The translations under genes were made by a program, and so were the position numbers. From Coleofasciculaceae cyanobacterium (GTDB lineage Bacteria; Cyanobacteriota; Cyanobacteriia; Cyanobacteriales; Xenococcaceae): a DNA stretch of 64,000 bases. Below the pieces are notes generated by a model. That model was not told where the DNA came from, did no database searches, and was given only the letters and a program-made list of their open reading frames with translations. Every line of letters begins with the position of its first letter. The first letter of the stretch is position 1. Below, in pieces: positions 54,848-64,000 of this stretch. The DNA lies in assembly GCA_036703275.1 (NCBI GenBank), contig DATNPK010000089.1:62001-126000 (forward strand), in the 5' to 3' direction.

Positions 54848-55514
54848 ATTGCTGACAATCCCTATTAATTTACGACTTTTAATTGGCTAGTACGATATTT
54901 CTTTAAAATTACTGTTTAGCTATAAGACTCGCCCTTTCCTTAGCGTTCAGATGCGGCTATAACCTTTCTGACGCAGCAAGTTCGCTTATCAATCTAATAA
55001 AAAACTATTTTTTTTGGACAACTTGTTTTTATGAGTTATCTTTTGTTAGTCATAGTTTGAAATATTAGGTCAACTATCAGTTTCATCCTCAAAATTTAGT
55101 GAGAAAGTGGCTGTGTTCAAAGAAATATTTTGTTTGGCGACTCAATTCTACTCCACATAACCCCAAATGACAGGTTCGGTACGATCTATTTATTGATTTA
55201 AATTTATTTAACTTAGCTTTTATTTATTTTTATTTACAATCAAAATTGAAGTGATTTGTTACTATCTGAATTTGGAGAGTGATAGAAAATCGATATATTT
55301 AATTTCATCTAGGTAGCGATCTGCAATTTTTCTCAGCTATCAGCATCTAAACCAAAAGCATACTTAAGGGATACATATCTTGATACTTAGGCATAAAAAA
55401 TACTTCTCAAGTCAAATTATGCTCTGTTCGCTCAATAGCAAAAGAGCGAGCGCTTTGATTATACCTCCAGTGTTTTTGCTGATCCTTTCGCTTTCACAAT
55501 GCTTGCTTAAGTAT
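54848..55514. other. Intergenic region between sepF and pipY
   Basis: About 670 bases of AT-rich sequence on the leading side of sepF. No gene or strong hairpin seen. Its length suggests sepF-proC has its own promoter here rather than depending on pipX. Confidence 0.35.
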
Positions 55515-56213
55515 TTAAGTATTTCGCTCGCCAAAAATAATTCTACCTAGACGAATTGCCGTAGCACCTGCTTTGATTGCCAGTTGGTAATCACTAGACA
55601 TTCCCATCGATAGCTGTTCCATGCTTAAATTCGAGTAGTTCTTTTGTTTTATTCTTGTTGCTAATTGATGGATTTCTTGAAATGCACTTAAAGTTTGTGC
55701 AGGAGACAATCCCTGAGGCAAAATTGTCATCAAACCCTGAATATTAAGATACTGATATTGATTCAATTGCTCTAAATCTTGTAACAATTCTGCAACTTGC
55801 CAGCCATACTTATTAGGATCTGATAAAACCTTGGTCTGCAAGAAAACTTTAGGTATACGGTTCAACTCCTCAGCGAGCCTGTTTAATCTTTGCGCCAAAG
55901 CAAAACTATCTACTGAATGAATCCAGTCAAAATTTTCCATGACTTTTCTAGCTTTATTTTTTTGAATATGACCAATAAAATGCCAGCTAATATCAGTTAA
56001 ATCTTGTAGCTGTTCTTGTTTTGTTAAAGCTTCTTGAAGACGATTTTCACCAAAATTGCTGATTCCTGCTGCATAAGCTTCTCGCATTGCTTCAATGCCG
56101 ACTTGTTTGGTAATTGCGATTAACTCAACATTTTGGGGAATTTGCTGCTTGATTAATTTAATTTGCTGCGTAATATAGCCTTCCATTAAGTTATTCTTTG
56201 AATTGGAGGTCAA
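55515..56213 (-). CDS. pipY: PLP homeostasis protein YggS/PipY
   Basis: The 232-residue protein matches the YggS/PLPBP family: single-domain alanine-racemase-like barrel with the PLP lysine in LIAITKQV, ISNFGENRLQEAL, and the C-terminal SMGMSSDYQLAIKAGAT and RLGRIIFG. It controls free pyridoxal phosphate and amino/keto-acid balance. It starts two bases after the pipX stop, the conserved cyanobacterial pipX-pipY operon. Confidence 0.95.
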   Translation of the reverse strand: MTSNSKNNLMEGYITQQIKLIKQQIPQNVELIAITKQVGIEAMREAYAAGISNFGENRLQEALTKQEQLQDLTDISWHFIGHIQKNKARKVMENFDWIHSVDSFALAQRLNRLAEELNRIPKVFLQTKVLSDPNKYGWQVAELLQDLEQLNQYQYLNIQGLMTILPQGLSPAQTLSAFQEIHQLATRIKQKNYSNLSMEQLSMGMSSDYQLAIKAGATAIRLGRIIFGERNT

Positions 56214-56215
56214 AA

Positions 56216-56494
56216 CTAAAGAAAAGTGCGTTGATAAATAGCCTGTAATTGTCGATGTTTTTCTGCTTCTCGGTCTAATAATAATCTTCGGAGTAAACTT
56301 TCCACTAACATACGAGCATCTGTCCTGCTAATAGGTTCAAAAGAAAAAGACGCGCTACTAGTAGTTACGGTAAAAAACAGACGTTGAGCGTACAGGGTAG
56401 TAAATAATTCTTGATTATCTTTCAACAGACATATTCTGTAGAGAAGTCCGAAAGTAGGGTGATTCAGGTAAACTTCATTGGGTTGATTATTCAC
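56216..56494 (-). CDS. pipX: PII-interacting protein X (NtcA co-activator)
   Basis: The 92-residue protein matches PipX: an N-terminal Tudor-like domain (YLNHPTFGLLYRICLLKD, then LFTTLYAQRLFF) and two C-terminal helices (ARMLVESLLRRLLLDREAEKHRQLQ in outline). PipX switches between NtcA, which it co-activates under nitrogen limitation, and PII. The length is right and the next gene is pipY, so assignment is secure. Confidence 0.95.
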   Translation of the reverse strand: MNNQPNEVYLNHPTFGLLYRICLLKDNQELFTTLYAQRLFFTVTTSSASFSFEPISRTDARMLVESLLRRLLLDREAEKHRQLQAIYQRTFL

Positions 56495-56879
56495 TCGGTA
56501 ATTAATTAATTTTTGCTATGTGCCAAGAATATTCTAAAAATTATACTATTCACCCTTCACCAGTGGAAATTCAAAGTTATAGATATAGCAGTCAAATTTA
56601 TAGCTGAGGACATCAGAATCTTGTTACAAAGAAAACGGGGAAGAGGAAATAGGAAAACGAGTAAAAATATTTTAATCTTTGCCCCGACTGCTATAACTCA
56701 GTATAAGTGAAGCTAATTATCTTAGATGAGCGTTAAACTATGGCTCAGTTGTGATAGCATTTTTGGGTCGAAAATCAAGTTATCGTTCTGATACCAAAGC
56801 TCAAAAAAACTAGATCTAAAACTATATATAGAGTAATATGGGCTAATCCTCGTTTACGAAACGCTATATGTGGTAAAAG
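56495..56879. promoter_or_regulatory. Divergent region pipX / nrdA
   Basis: About 385 bases between divergent genes. A 65-codon plus-strand frame at 56513 has no family features and I do not call it. The right end carries candidate NrdR boxes. Confidence 0.4.
56820..56875 (+). promoter_or_regulatory. Candidate paired NrdR boxes before nrdA
   Basis: CTATATATAG (56822-56831) and CTATATGTGG (56864-56873) resemble NrdR boxes, spaced 42 bases start to start, about four helical turns. They precede the ribonucleotide reductase gene, where NrdR repression is expected. The second box is imperfect. Confidence 0.4.
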
Positions 56880-59333
56880 TTGAGCTATAGTAAACAGACG
56901 AGTAAAAACTTTTCAGCCTCAGAGTATATGCAGCCAAGTTTCCCGTTAACCAGCAACTCCATATCAACAGCTAATTCAGAGCCAAAAGTCTCGAAAACTG
57001 GACGTAATCAGCAGCCGATCGCTAATCCTAATGGTTTAGGTAGCGTATTGCCTCAACAGCGTGATTCTACTTGCGCTCAGATGCCAGGAGAAATATTTGA
57101 GGCTGGTTCAACGACATCGATTCAGGTGGTAAGACGAGATGGTTCACTTACGCCTCTTAATATATCTAAAATTCGTTCTGTAGTTGAATGGGCCTGTAGC
57201 GAACAAAATGTTAATCTAATTACCCTAGAAGCTGGTTTAACCACTAGATTACGCAGCGGTGTAACCACTAGAGATATTCAGGATAATTTAATCGACTGCG
57301 CGTTGGGAATGTGTAGTCCTGATGAACCAGCATGGCGTTATGTAGCGGGAAGACTGCATATCTGGAGTCGCTGGAAAGATACTCAGGTAAGTCGGGGATT
57401 TGGCTATGGAAACTACCCCGCAGCAGTGCAATTTCAGCTAGAGGCCAAACGTTACGATCGCAATATTTTAAAATACTCTACGGCTGAACTAACGAAAGCA
57501 GGAACTTGGATTAATCCTGATTGGGACAAAGATTATGATTATGCTGGGGCAGTACTGTTAACTAAACGTTACCTGTTAACCAATGAACTACCTCAAGAAG
57601 CTTATCTTACCTGTGCTTTACTGCTTGCTGTTAATGAAAAGTCCGAAGTTAGATTGAATGTAGCCAGATCTTTTTATGAAGCGATCGCCCAACGGAAAAT
57701 TTCCTTAGCCACGCCGATTTTAGCTAACTTAAGAGTGCCAGATGGTTCTTTGAGTAGCTGCTTCATCATTGGCATGGATGATAATTTAGAAAGCATTTTT
57801 GCCGAAATCACCAACGCAGCCAGAATTTCTAAGAATGGTGGTGGCGTTGGGGTAAATGTCAGTCGGATCCGCGCTACTGGTAGCTGGGTAATGGGCAAAG
57901 ATCATGCTTCTGGGGGCGTTATTCCTTGGATTAAGTTGCTCAATGATACGGCGATCGCCGTTAATCAGGGTGGACGTAGGGCTGGGGCTGTGACTATTGG
58001 CTTGGATATCTGGCATTTAGATGTGCCTGAGTTTTTAGAGATGCAGGCGGAAAATGGCGATCGTCGTCGCAAAGCCTATGATGTCTTTCCCCAACTGGTA
58101 ATCGTCGATGAATTTATGCGTCGAGTCGAGCGATGCCAAAAGTGGACGCTGGTAGATCCCTATGAAGTTAAAGAAAAGTTAGGTATTGAGTTAGCCGAAC
58201 AATGGGGCGAAAACTTTGAAGCTGCTTATGCTCGAATTGAAGCAGAATTGGATCGTAAAATTACTCTCTACAAGCAAATAGATGCCCGCGAATTGTTTAA
58301 ACACATTATGCGGAGTCAGGTAGAGACAGGAATGCCTTATCTGGCGTTTAAGGATACGATTAATCGGGCAAATCCCAACAAGCATGAAGGTTATATTCCT
58401 GGGGTAAATCTCTGTTGTGAGAGCTTTAGCAACGTCAAGCCAGGGTTGGAGGCGCACTGCTGCAATTTAGTATCTCTTAATTTAGCTAACGTCGAAGAAT
58501 CTGAAATAGCTGATGCTGCTCGCTTAGCCGTGAGAATTCTCGACAATACAATTGATATAACCAAGCCTCCCTTTACCGATAGCAAGACCCATAACGACAA
58601 ATACCGCACGATTGGCGTAGGCTGTATGGGGTTAGCTGACTGGCTGGCAAAACGCCATTTAACTTATGAAAGCCTAGCGCAAATTAGTCATCTGTTTGAA
58701 GAGGTTGGCTACTGGTCTACCGCCGCTTCGATGGAATTAGCCAAAGAGCGTGGTGCTTATGCGGCGTTTCCTGGTAGCGAATGGAGTAAAAACAAACTAA
58801 TAGGTTCTAAGTCGTTAGAGGAGATTTTAGAACTTGCTCAAGATAAAGATCGTTGGATCCAGTTAGCCCAGAATATTAAAACCTACGGTATTCGTAATTC
58901 ACATATTACGGCGATCGCTCCTAACACTTCTTCTTCTCTGGTACAGGGTTGTACCGCTAGCATTCTACCTGCATACAGTAAGTTTTTCTATGACAAGTGG
59001 GCAAAAGGTACTGTACCTATTGCTCCTCCCTTTATCGAAGATTGCTTTTGGTTCTATCGCGAAAATAAAAGTCTCGATCAGAAAATCGTAGTTAAAGCAG
59101 TTGCAGTTATCCAACAGTGGATCGATACAGGCATTTCAATGGAATTATTGTTTAATCTCAATCAAGGAGTATATTTCCCTGATGAACCAGAAAGAGCAGT
59201 GAAAGCTAAAGATATTTATGAAACCCTAATCATGGCATGGAAAGAAGGCTGTAAAGCTGTCTATTACGTTCGTACTGTCCAAAAAGATGACTTTAAAGAG
59301 TCTGGTGAAGGCTGTACAGCTTGTGCCAATTAA
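56880..59333 (+). CDS. nrdA: Ribonucleoside-diphosphate reductase alpha subunit, class I
   Basis: The protein is up to 817 residues: an ATP-cone domain (SIQVVRRDGSLTPLNISKIR) and a ten-stranded catalytic barrel. Catalytic residues match: SSCFIIG, NLCCES (Asn, Cys, Glu of the active site) and AHCCNL; the tyrosine pair is near LPAYSKFFYDKW. It makes deoxyribonucleotides with NrdB, encoded elsewhere. The open frame starts at TTG 56880, just after a stop; the ATG at 56928 is equally plausible and gives 801 residues. Confidence 0.93.
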   Translation: MSYSKQTSKNFSASEYMQPSFPLTSNSISTANSEPKVSKTGRNQQPIANPNGLGSVLPQQRDSTCAQMPGEIFEAGSTTSIQVVRRDGSLTPLNISKIRSVVEWACSEQNVNLITLEAGLTTRLRSGVTTRDIQDNLIDCALGMCSPDEPAWRYVAGRLHIWSRWKDTQVSRGFGYGNYPAAVQFQLEAKRYDRNILKYSTAELTKAGTWINPDWDKDYDYAGAVLLTKRYLLTNELPQEAYLTCALLLAVNEKSEVRLNVARSFYEAIAQRKISLATPILANLRVPDGSLSSCFIIGMDDNLESIFAEITNAARISKNGGGVGVNVSRIRATGSWVMGKDHASGGVIPWIKLLNDTAIAVNQGGRRAGAVTIGLDIWHLDVPEFLEMQAENGDRRRKAYDVFPQLVIVDEFMRRVERCQKWTLVDPYEVKEKLGIELAEQWGENFEAAYARIEAELDRKITLYKQIDARELFKHIMRSQVETGMPYLAFKDTINRANPNKHEGYIPGVNLCCESFSNVKPGLEAHCCNLVSLNLANVEESEIADAARLAVRILDNTIDITKPPFTDSKTHNDKYRTIGVGCMGLADWLAKRHLTYESLAQISHLFEEVGYWSTAASMELAKERGAYAAFPGSEWSKNKLIGSKSLEEILELAQDKDRWIQLAQNIKTYGIRNSHITAIAPNTSSSLVQGCTASILPAYSKFFYDKWAKGTVPIAPPFIEDCFWFYRENKSLDQKIVVKAVAVIQQWIDTGISMELLFNLNQGVYFPDEPERAVKAKDIYETLIMAWKEGCKAVYYVRTVQKDDFKESGEGCTACAN

Positions 59334-59353
59334 AATTGCTTCATGTTTTTGAG

Positions 59354-59385
59354 GATGGGTAGAGTTATAGCGAAACCCATCTTTT
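59354..59385 (+). terminator. Rho-independent terminator of nrdA
   Basis: GATGGGT (59354-59360) pairs with ACCCATC (59375-59381), followed by TTTTC. It begins 21 bases after the nrdA stop. Confidence 0.7.
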
Positions 59386-59433
59386 CTCTAAGTTAGTCCA
59401 GTAATTTATTTAATCTCAGACGCTACTATTAAA

Positions 59434-59829
59434 TCACCGCATGATCGGGCTACCATGATGACTGACGATATACCATTTCTGCGCCATTTTCTGAAAGACA
59501 TTAGTTGCCATTGATTGCGCCTTCATTTTTTTGCCTCGGCTTGACTGCAACACTATTTCTCTGACCATCACGTAAGCAAGTGAGCGATCTGTTTCCACTT
59601 TGACAATTTCTATATCTATCTCCAAAGAATCAGTGTTACGAAAAATAGCGTCCCACGAGTCTCTAATCTCTGACCAACCTAAAATCGGCTGACTACCAGG
59701 ATGAATGCACAAGCTAGTTGAACCTTGCCACCATAAAGATGTCATTGCTTGGAGATCCTGACTAGAAAAAGCCTGGTAAAAAGATTCATTAGTAGCTAAA
59801 ACTATCTCTTTGTCTGTTGGATTAGTCAT
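59434..59829 (-). CDS. NTF2-like / SnoaL-like domain protein
   Basis: The 131-residue protein has the cone-shaped NTF2 fold pattern: N-terminal helices ([23 protein letters not shown]), [15 protein letters not shown], and a strand-rich C-terminus ending [12 protein letters not shown]. Many such proteins bind or isomerise small molecules; this subgroup is common in cyanobacteria and has no assigned reaction. It is divergent from ilvC. Confidence 0.8.
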   Translation of the reverse strand: MTNPTDKEIVLATNESFYQAFSSQDLQAMTSLWWQGSTSLCIHPGSQPILGWSEIRDSWDAIFRNTDSLEIDIEIVKVETDRSLAYVMVREIVLQSSRGKKMKAQSMATNVFQKMAQKWYIVSHHGSPIMR

Positions 59830-59953
59830 AAAAGAATTCCGCTTAACACCTATAGATTGTGTCTATAAAGTTTATCGTTTTCATTATGTTTTCTCAGTTG
59901 GCATAAAAAACTATAATAATCAGGCAAGATTTAACGATGCTGGAGAAATTCTT

Positions 59954-60952
59954 ATGGCGCGGATGTATTACGACGAGGATGCCAATCTAGACCTGTTGAA
60001 AGATAAGACAGTAGCAATAATCGGTTATGGTTCTCAGGGACACGCTCATGCCCTTAATCTTAAAGATAGCGGAGTAAACGTAATTGTTGGTTTATATCCT
60101 GGAAGTAAGTCAAAAGCCAAAGCAGAGGCAGATGGATTAACCGTTCATTCTGTAGAAGATGCAGCTAAAGCAGCAGATCTAATTATGATTCTGCTACCAG
60201 ATGAAGTCCAAAAGAAAGTGTATACCGAAGAGATTGCGCCTCATCTAACCGACGGTAAAATTTTAGCGTTTGCTCATGGGTTCAATATTCACTTTGGTCA
60301 AATTATTCCTCCCCAGTCGGTAGACGTAATGATGGTTGCGCCAAAAGGTCCAGGACACTTGGTTAGACGCACCTACACTCAAGGACAGGGTGTACCCTGC
60401 CTATTTGCGGTATACCAAGATGCGACAGGTCAGGCACGCGATCGCGCTATGGCTTATGCTAAAGGTGTAGGCGGTACTAGAGCGGGTATTTTAGAAACTT
60501 CTTTTAGAGAAGAAACCGAAACCGATTTGTTTGGCGAACAAGCAGTTCTTTGTGGTGGTCTAAGCGCTTTGATTAAAACGGGCTTTGAAACCCTGGTAGA
60601 AGCTGGCTATCAGCCTGAATTGGCTTACTTTGAATGTTTGCATGAAGTTAAATTAATCGTCGATTTGATTGTTGAAGGCGGTTTGGCCAAAATGCGCGAT
60701 AGTATCTCGACTACCGCTGAATATGGTGATTATACTCGTGGTCCGAGAATAGTCAACGAAAATACTCGCGCTGAAATGCGTCAGATTTTGCGAGAAATTC
60801 AGCAAGGGGATTTTGCCCGTGACTTTATCTTAGAAAACCAGGCTGGTAAGCCAGGATTTACCGCTACCCGCCGTTTGGAAGCAGAACATCCCATTGAAGA
60901 GGTGGGTAAAGATGTTCGCGCTCACTTTAGCTGGCTCAAAAATGTCAAGTAA
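59954..60952 (+). CDS. ilvC: Ketol-acid reductoisomerase
   Basis: I start at ATG 59954 ([13 protein letters not shown]), preceded by a GGAGA site, giving 332 residues, the usual class I length. The NADPH loop is [19 protein letters not shown] and the metal site includes [12 protein letters not shown] and [14 protein letters not shown]. It catalyses the second step of valine, leucine and isoleucine synthesis. A longer in-frame start at 59810 adds sequence unlike the family. Confidence 0.96.
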   Translation: MARMYYDEDANLDLLKDKTVAIIGYGSQGHAHALNLKDSGVNVIVGLYPGSKSKAKAEADGLTVHSVEDAAKAADLIMILLPDEVQKKVYTEEIAPHLTDGKILAFAHGFNIHFGQIIPPQSVDVMMVAPKGPGHLVRRTYTQGQGVPCLFAVYQDATGQARDRAMAYAKGVGGTRAGILETSFREETETDLFGEQAVLCGGLSALIKTGFETLVEAGYQPELAYFECLHEVKLIVDLIVEGGLAKMRDSISTTAEYGDYTRGPRIVNENTRAEMRQILREIQQGDFARDFILENQAGKPGFTATRRLEAEHPIEEVGKDVRAHFSWLKNVK

Positions 60953-61024
60953 TGAGTTGAGCTACTAGGCGATCGCCTTAGTTGAAGATTATACCTTTAA
61001 GTAGGGCGATCGCTGTACATCAAA

Positions 61025-63161
61025 TTAGGCACAGATAATTTTCTGGCGATCGACTCCTTGTAACACCCCAACTCCTCCCAAACGCTGAACCAATTTTGCC
61101 ATTCTATCGGCAAAATGAATAACGCAAGGAAGACGACTATAAGCAGATGCGCTGGCAGGGTTTAGCATACACAGTCTATCAATTTGACGAGCTAAAATTT
61201 CTAAAGGCGCATCTCCATAATCTCTAACTACTTGCAAAGGACGCGCGCTTCCTCCCGCCTTGGCTTCAGAAGTAACAATACGAAAAGTATCTCCATCAGC
61301 TGATAGTATCGCTGTTCCAGGTAATGCGTCTTCTAAAGACTCTGATTGATAAGGTAATACTGCCATCCTACCTGCACCACTTTTTCTCACCCCTAAAATA
61401 TCGACGGCGATCTTTGCTTGCTTCAACTCGGCAACTGTTTCCAAAAATTCATCCGCCTGAACCAAACCATCTCTCAGTAACAGTATCCGTTTCGGCATTC
61501 TATTTTCTTGATTCTGAAATATAGTAATAATATTACTTACAGTACGCCAGACTACTCGACCACTTATTGTTTCTCGTTGCGCTTCAGGAATTTCCCAACC
61601 CAAATTTTGTCCGTTGGCTAAGACAGCAAACGCACTTGTACCGTAATACATTTGTCTATTTGTTCCCGCATCAAAACCAATCACTACTTCTGCTGCGTAT
61701 TGATCTTGGATCGCTTTTAATCCGACTGGCTGCCATTTTGCTTTCAGTAATAAACCTAGAACAATGTTAGCAATGCGATAATCTTCAAGCTTAAACATAG
61801 GCTGCATAAACTGAAGTGCAATATTAGCTTCTAAAGCTTCTCTTTGAAATTGAGCTTTTATTGTATTTTCTAACCAGGGGGTGACAACCAAAATAGTTTG
61901 AGTACCTTGATTTGCCCAACTCTGCCAAAATTGTTTACGTGCTAACGAACTATTTGGTAAATCCTGTTTATTTTTTGCAGATTCTAGAAAAATATTTACA
62001 TCACTTTTTTTAGCTACACTTTCTAGCTTATTGCTAATAAATTTTGACCAGCCACCGCTGTTTGTTAAATCTAAGCAACCAAACTGTTTTTCCCCAACAC
62101 TATAACAGCCTAAATCTAGACTTTTTTTAGGACGATTAACCTTAATTGATTTAGTTAATAGTAAGGGCGATTTATCTCTCAAAATAATTCCTAGAACTTT
62201 TTGAGGTTTTATCCTAACATCAACATTGTAAATTTTTTGAGCCAACCATTTAGCTGTATTCTCCCCTTTTTTAAAGCGATCTTTAGTAGGTTGACGAGTT
62301 TGAGAAAAAACTTAGCAGCTTCTTTGGAACCTCTTTCTTTTAAAATACTTAAAATTTCCATTGTTATACTAGGTCTTAATCTAGTAGAAAGATGTGGTAT
62401 TTCTTGATTTTTGCTATCTAAATAAACAACCCTCGCATCCTTAATTTCAGCTTCTGTTGCAGGTATGTTTAATTTTCGATGATAATCTGTTAGACTCGCC
62501 CCTGTTAATAATATTACTTGCTCAGGGTTTTCATTACTAGTGCGAACTAGTTGCCAAGAAAGAAAATTATAGGTATTTCGTACCCACTTAATTGGAATAT
62601 CAGAATAAGTTTGTAACCATTGTTATAATGTCCAAGGAGAGTAAAAACGATGATGAGTATCAAGTTCAACTAATACCATGCCTGAATAGTGAAGCTCTAA
62701 ATCTAAACGAACCCCTGTGTGAACTTCCCAACCTAAATCTTCGAGAATAATTTTATCCGCATTCCACAAATAAATCCTCCTTCTCGGGCTTTTTCTATTC
62801 TATTTCTTGCGGATCTTTGTCTAATTTCATTACCTAACCAACGCCTTTCTAGTCTTTCTAAAGCCTGTTTTTCAACTAACTTTTCTGAATTTAAAAGCTT
62901 GGTTTCTTGATGTTGTAAAGTCCAATCTTTATTACTCAAGTATTTGTCAGATATTTTCTCTTTAGTAATAATAGTTGAACCAAATCTTACTCCTGATGTA
63001 TATCCAATTTTATAAGGAATGCTGTTGATTGCAGAATATTCTTGACCTAATTCAGGAGATGACTCAAAGTTGCATTTATAGATCTGAACAGTTTTATCCA
63101 CCTCAGTTAATTTTTTAAGCGGAAAGCGATTTAAGTAGACTTTAACGTCGGCTTGATTCAT
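61025..63161 (-). pseudogene. Prokaryotic Argonaute (long, PIWI-containing), broken by two frameshifts and one stop
   Basis: Read together, three segments make one protein of about 710 residues. Segment one (63161 to about 62790) is the N domain, starting MNQADVKVYLNRFP. After a frameshift near 62770-62795, segment two reads RIYLWNADKIILEDLGWEVH and the PAZ-like HYSGMVLVELDTHHRFYSPW, an in-frame TAA at 62623-62625, then WLQTYSDIPIKWVRN. A second frameshift lies in an A6 run at 62305-62310. Segment three (61025-62245, 406 codons) holds MID and PIWI. The PIWI segments are VVIGFDAGTNRQ, ILLLRDGLVQADEF and VIHFADRMAKL, so Asp192, Glu225 (or 221), Asp259 and Asp380 of this frame form a likely catalytic set. 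Argonautes use guide nucleic acids to attack invading DNA or RNA. No partner nuclease is adjacent. Confidence 0.8.
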
Positions 63162-63216
63162 TCAAGTAAGTTTGTTTAGTTTCTGATTCGTGCAAATAAT
63201 TGAGATTGTATCTCCT

Positions 63217-63242
63217 AAAAAAAAAGCCTGCCAAGGCAGACT
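63217..63242 (-). terminator. Rho-independent terminator of ndhB
   Basis: On the reverse strand AGTCTGCC and GGCAGGCT pair with a TT loop (63225-63242, one G-U), followed by nine T residues. It lies about 25 bases after the ndhB stop. Confidence 0.85.
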
Positions 63243-63266
63243 AAACATAAGTGTTATCTAACTAAA

Positions 63267-64000
63267 TTAATTAGTTGATTGTTGATTAATCAAATCTTTC
63301 ACTGTCGAGACTTGAACTTTGCTTTGAGGTATTTGTATTTCTTGAGTAATAATCGCCGATTGCAATATTGGCGTAGTAGCAACAGAATTACTGCTCAAGG
63401 TAAACAAAGGATTAGATAAAATTCCAGCTAAGGAAGTAATAATTGCTGAAGCTACAAGACCTACTTGTAAAGGTCGCATGCCTGGAAGCTTCCAGTTGAT
63501 AGTCGGGTAGTTTTTAACCGACTCGGACATTTCCTGGGGTTCTTTCACTACCATCATTTTAACGACGCGGATGTAGTAGTAAATCGAGATAACGCTGGTG
63601 ATTAAACCAAGTAAGACTAAGCCATAAAGCCCAGCTTGCCAACCTGCCCAAAATAGATAAATCTTACCGAAGAAGCCAGCCATCGGGGGAATACCGCCCA
63701 AAGAAAGTAAGCAGATGCTCAAGCAAAGAGTTAGTAAGGGATCTTTTTGATATAAACCTGCATATTCACCAATTTGATCTGTACCTGTACGCAGAGAGAA
63801 CAGAATAATACAGGTAAACGCTCCCAGGTTCATAAATAAATAGATAAACAGGTAAAAGATCATGCTGGAGTAACCATTATCAGTACCAGCAATCAGACCA
63901 ATCATCACAAAGCCAGCTTGGGCGATGGATGAATATGCCAACATTCGCTTGATGCTAGTTTGCGCTAGGGCTACCACGTTACCCAATATTAGACTGAGAA
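63267..64000 (-). CDS. ndhB: NAD(P)H-quinone oxidoreductase subunit 2 (NdhB), partial
   Basis: The C-terminal 244 or so residues are visible and the frame runs off the window edge. Segments [56 protein letters not shown] and [19 protein letters not shown] are typical of cyanobacterial NdhB. It is a proton-pumping membrane subunit of the NDH-1 complex in respiration and cyclic electron flow around photosystem I. Confidence 0.95.
   Translation of the reverse strand, partial: LSLILGNVVALAQTSIKRMLAYSSIAQAGFVMIGLIAGTDNGYSSMIFYLFIYLFMNLGAFTCIILFSLRTGTDQIGEYAGLYQKDPLLTLCLSICLLSLGGIPPMAGFFGKIYLFWAGWQAGLYGLVLLGLITSVISIYYYIRVVKMMVVKEPQEMSESVKNYPTINWKLPGMRPLQVGLVASAIITSLAGILSNPLFTLSSNSVATTPILQSAIITQEIQIPQSKVQVSTVKDLINQQSTN

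Noticed and set aside
56513-56710. A 65-codon frame divergent from pipX
   Set aside because: Basic, AT-biased translation with no motif; it overlaps the expected pipX promoter.
61025-63161. Programmed ribosomal frameshifting as an explanation for the Argonaute frames
   Set aside because: Two frameshifts plus an in-frame TAA would all have to be bypassed, and no known Argonaute uses this.
1-64000. CRISPR arrays or prophage blocks
   Set aside because: I saw no regularly spaced direct repeats and no phage structural or integrase genes.

Overview
The window reads as chromosome of a cyanobacterium with fairly AT-rich DNA. The evidence is the gene set: a cyanophycin synthetase-like gene with cyanophycinase, the BgtA/BgtB-type amino-acid transporter, a diflavin flavoprotein, a ferredoxin-fused nitrite reductase, PipX/PipY, cyAbrB, a CYP120-like P450, NdhB and several small cyanobacteria-specific proteins. 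The HIP1-type octamer GCGATCGC is also scattered throughout. The lineage cannot be fixed from the sequence; a coccoid or baeocyte-forming group is only a guess. A Mo-nitrogenase C-terminal-domain protein is present, but no nitrogenase genes are in view.

Layout. 1-2910: a CphA2-like cyanophycin synthetase (continues past the left edge) divergent from cphB. 2929-7903: a ClC chloride channel/transporter, then divergent bgtA and bgtB. 7957-8754: a decayed porin gene. 8833-11430: acnB. 11652-15070: accessory stretch with a GIY-YIG protein, two coiled-coil unknowns, a divergent unknown, a Uma2 nuclease and a hicAB pair whose hicA is frameshifted. 15084-19618: DUF3153 lipoprotein, TldE/PmbA and an RNase R-like protein with a degenerate active site. 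20174-28390: conserved unknowns, an MBL beta-CASP protein, a cation/proton antiporter, an ArnT-like glycosyltransferase and cyAbrB. 28649-33870: Rrf2 regulator, broken GFA gene, cbiB, Mo-nitrogenase-C protein, TIR-like protein and a ferric-type ABC ATPase. 33986-43973: nirA, two unknowns, flv3, a squalene/phytoene synthase, a ferredoxin, a TnpB element and a LivM permease. 44080-49239: Cys-rich secreted protein, ATPase remnant, heparinase-like protein, a perfect palindrome, an SPL-like radical SAM protein and tRNA-Cys. 49312-56494: HATPase, rlmD, P450, a broken small membrane protein, then proC, sepF, pipY and pipX on one strand. 56880-60952: nrdA, an NTF2-like protein and ilvC. 61025-63161: a prokaryotic Argonaute gene broken by two frameshifts and one stop. 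63267-64000: ndhB (continues past the right edge).

Themes. Many intact genes serve nitrogen handling: cyanophycin storage and breakdown, amino-acid uptake, nitrite reduction, PipX/PipY signalling, proC and ilvC. The second theme is gene decay. At least six loci (porin, hicA, GFA gene, ATPase, small coiled-coil membrane protein, Argonaute) carry stops or frameshifts while flanking sequence still reads as protein. Some frameshifts lie in or near A/T runs, so sequencing error must be excluded; the in-frame stops are harder to explain that way. The Argonaute locus is the most interesting: its MID-PIWI half is open and retains an apparent D-E-D-D catalytic set, while the N/PAZ half is broken.
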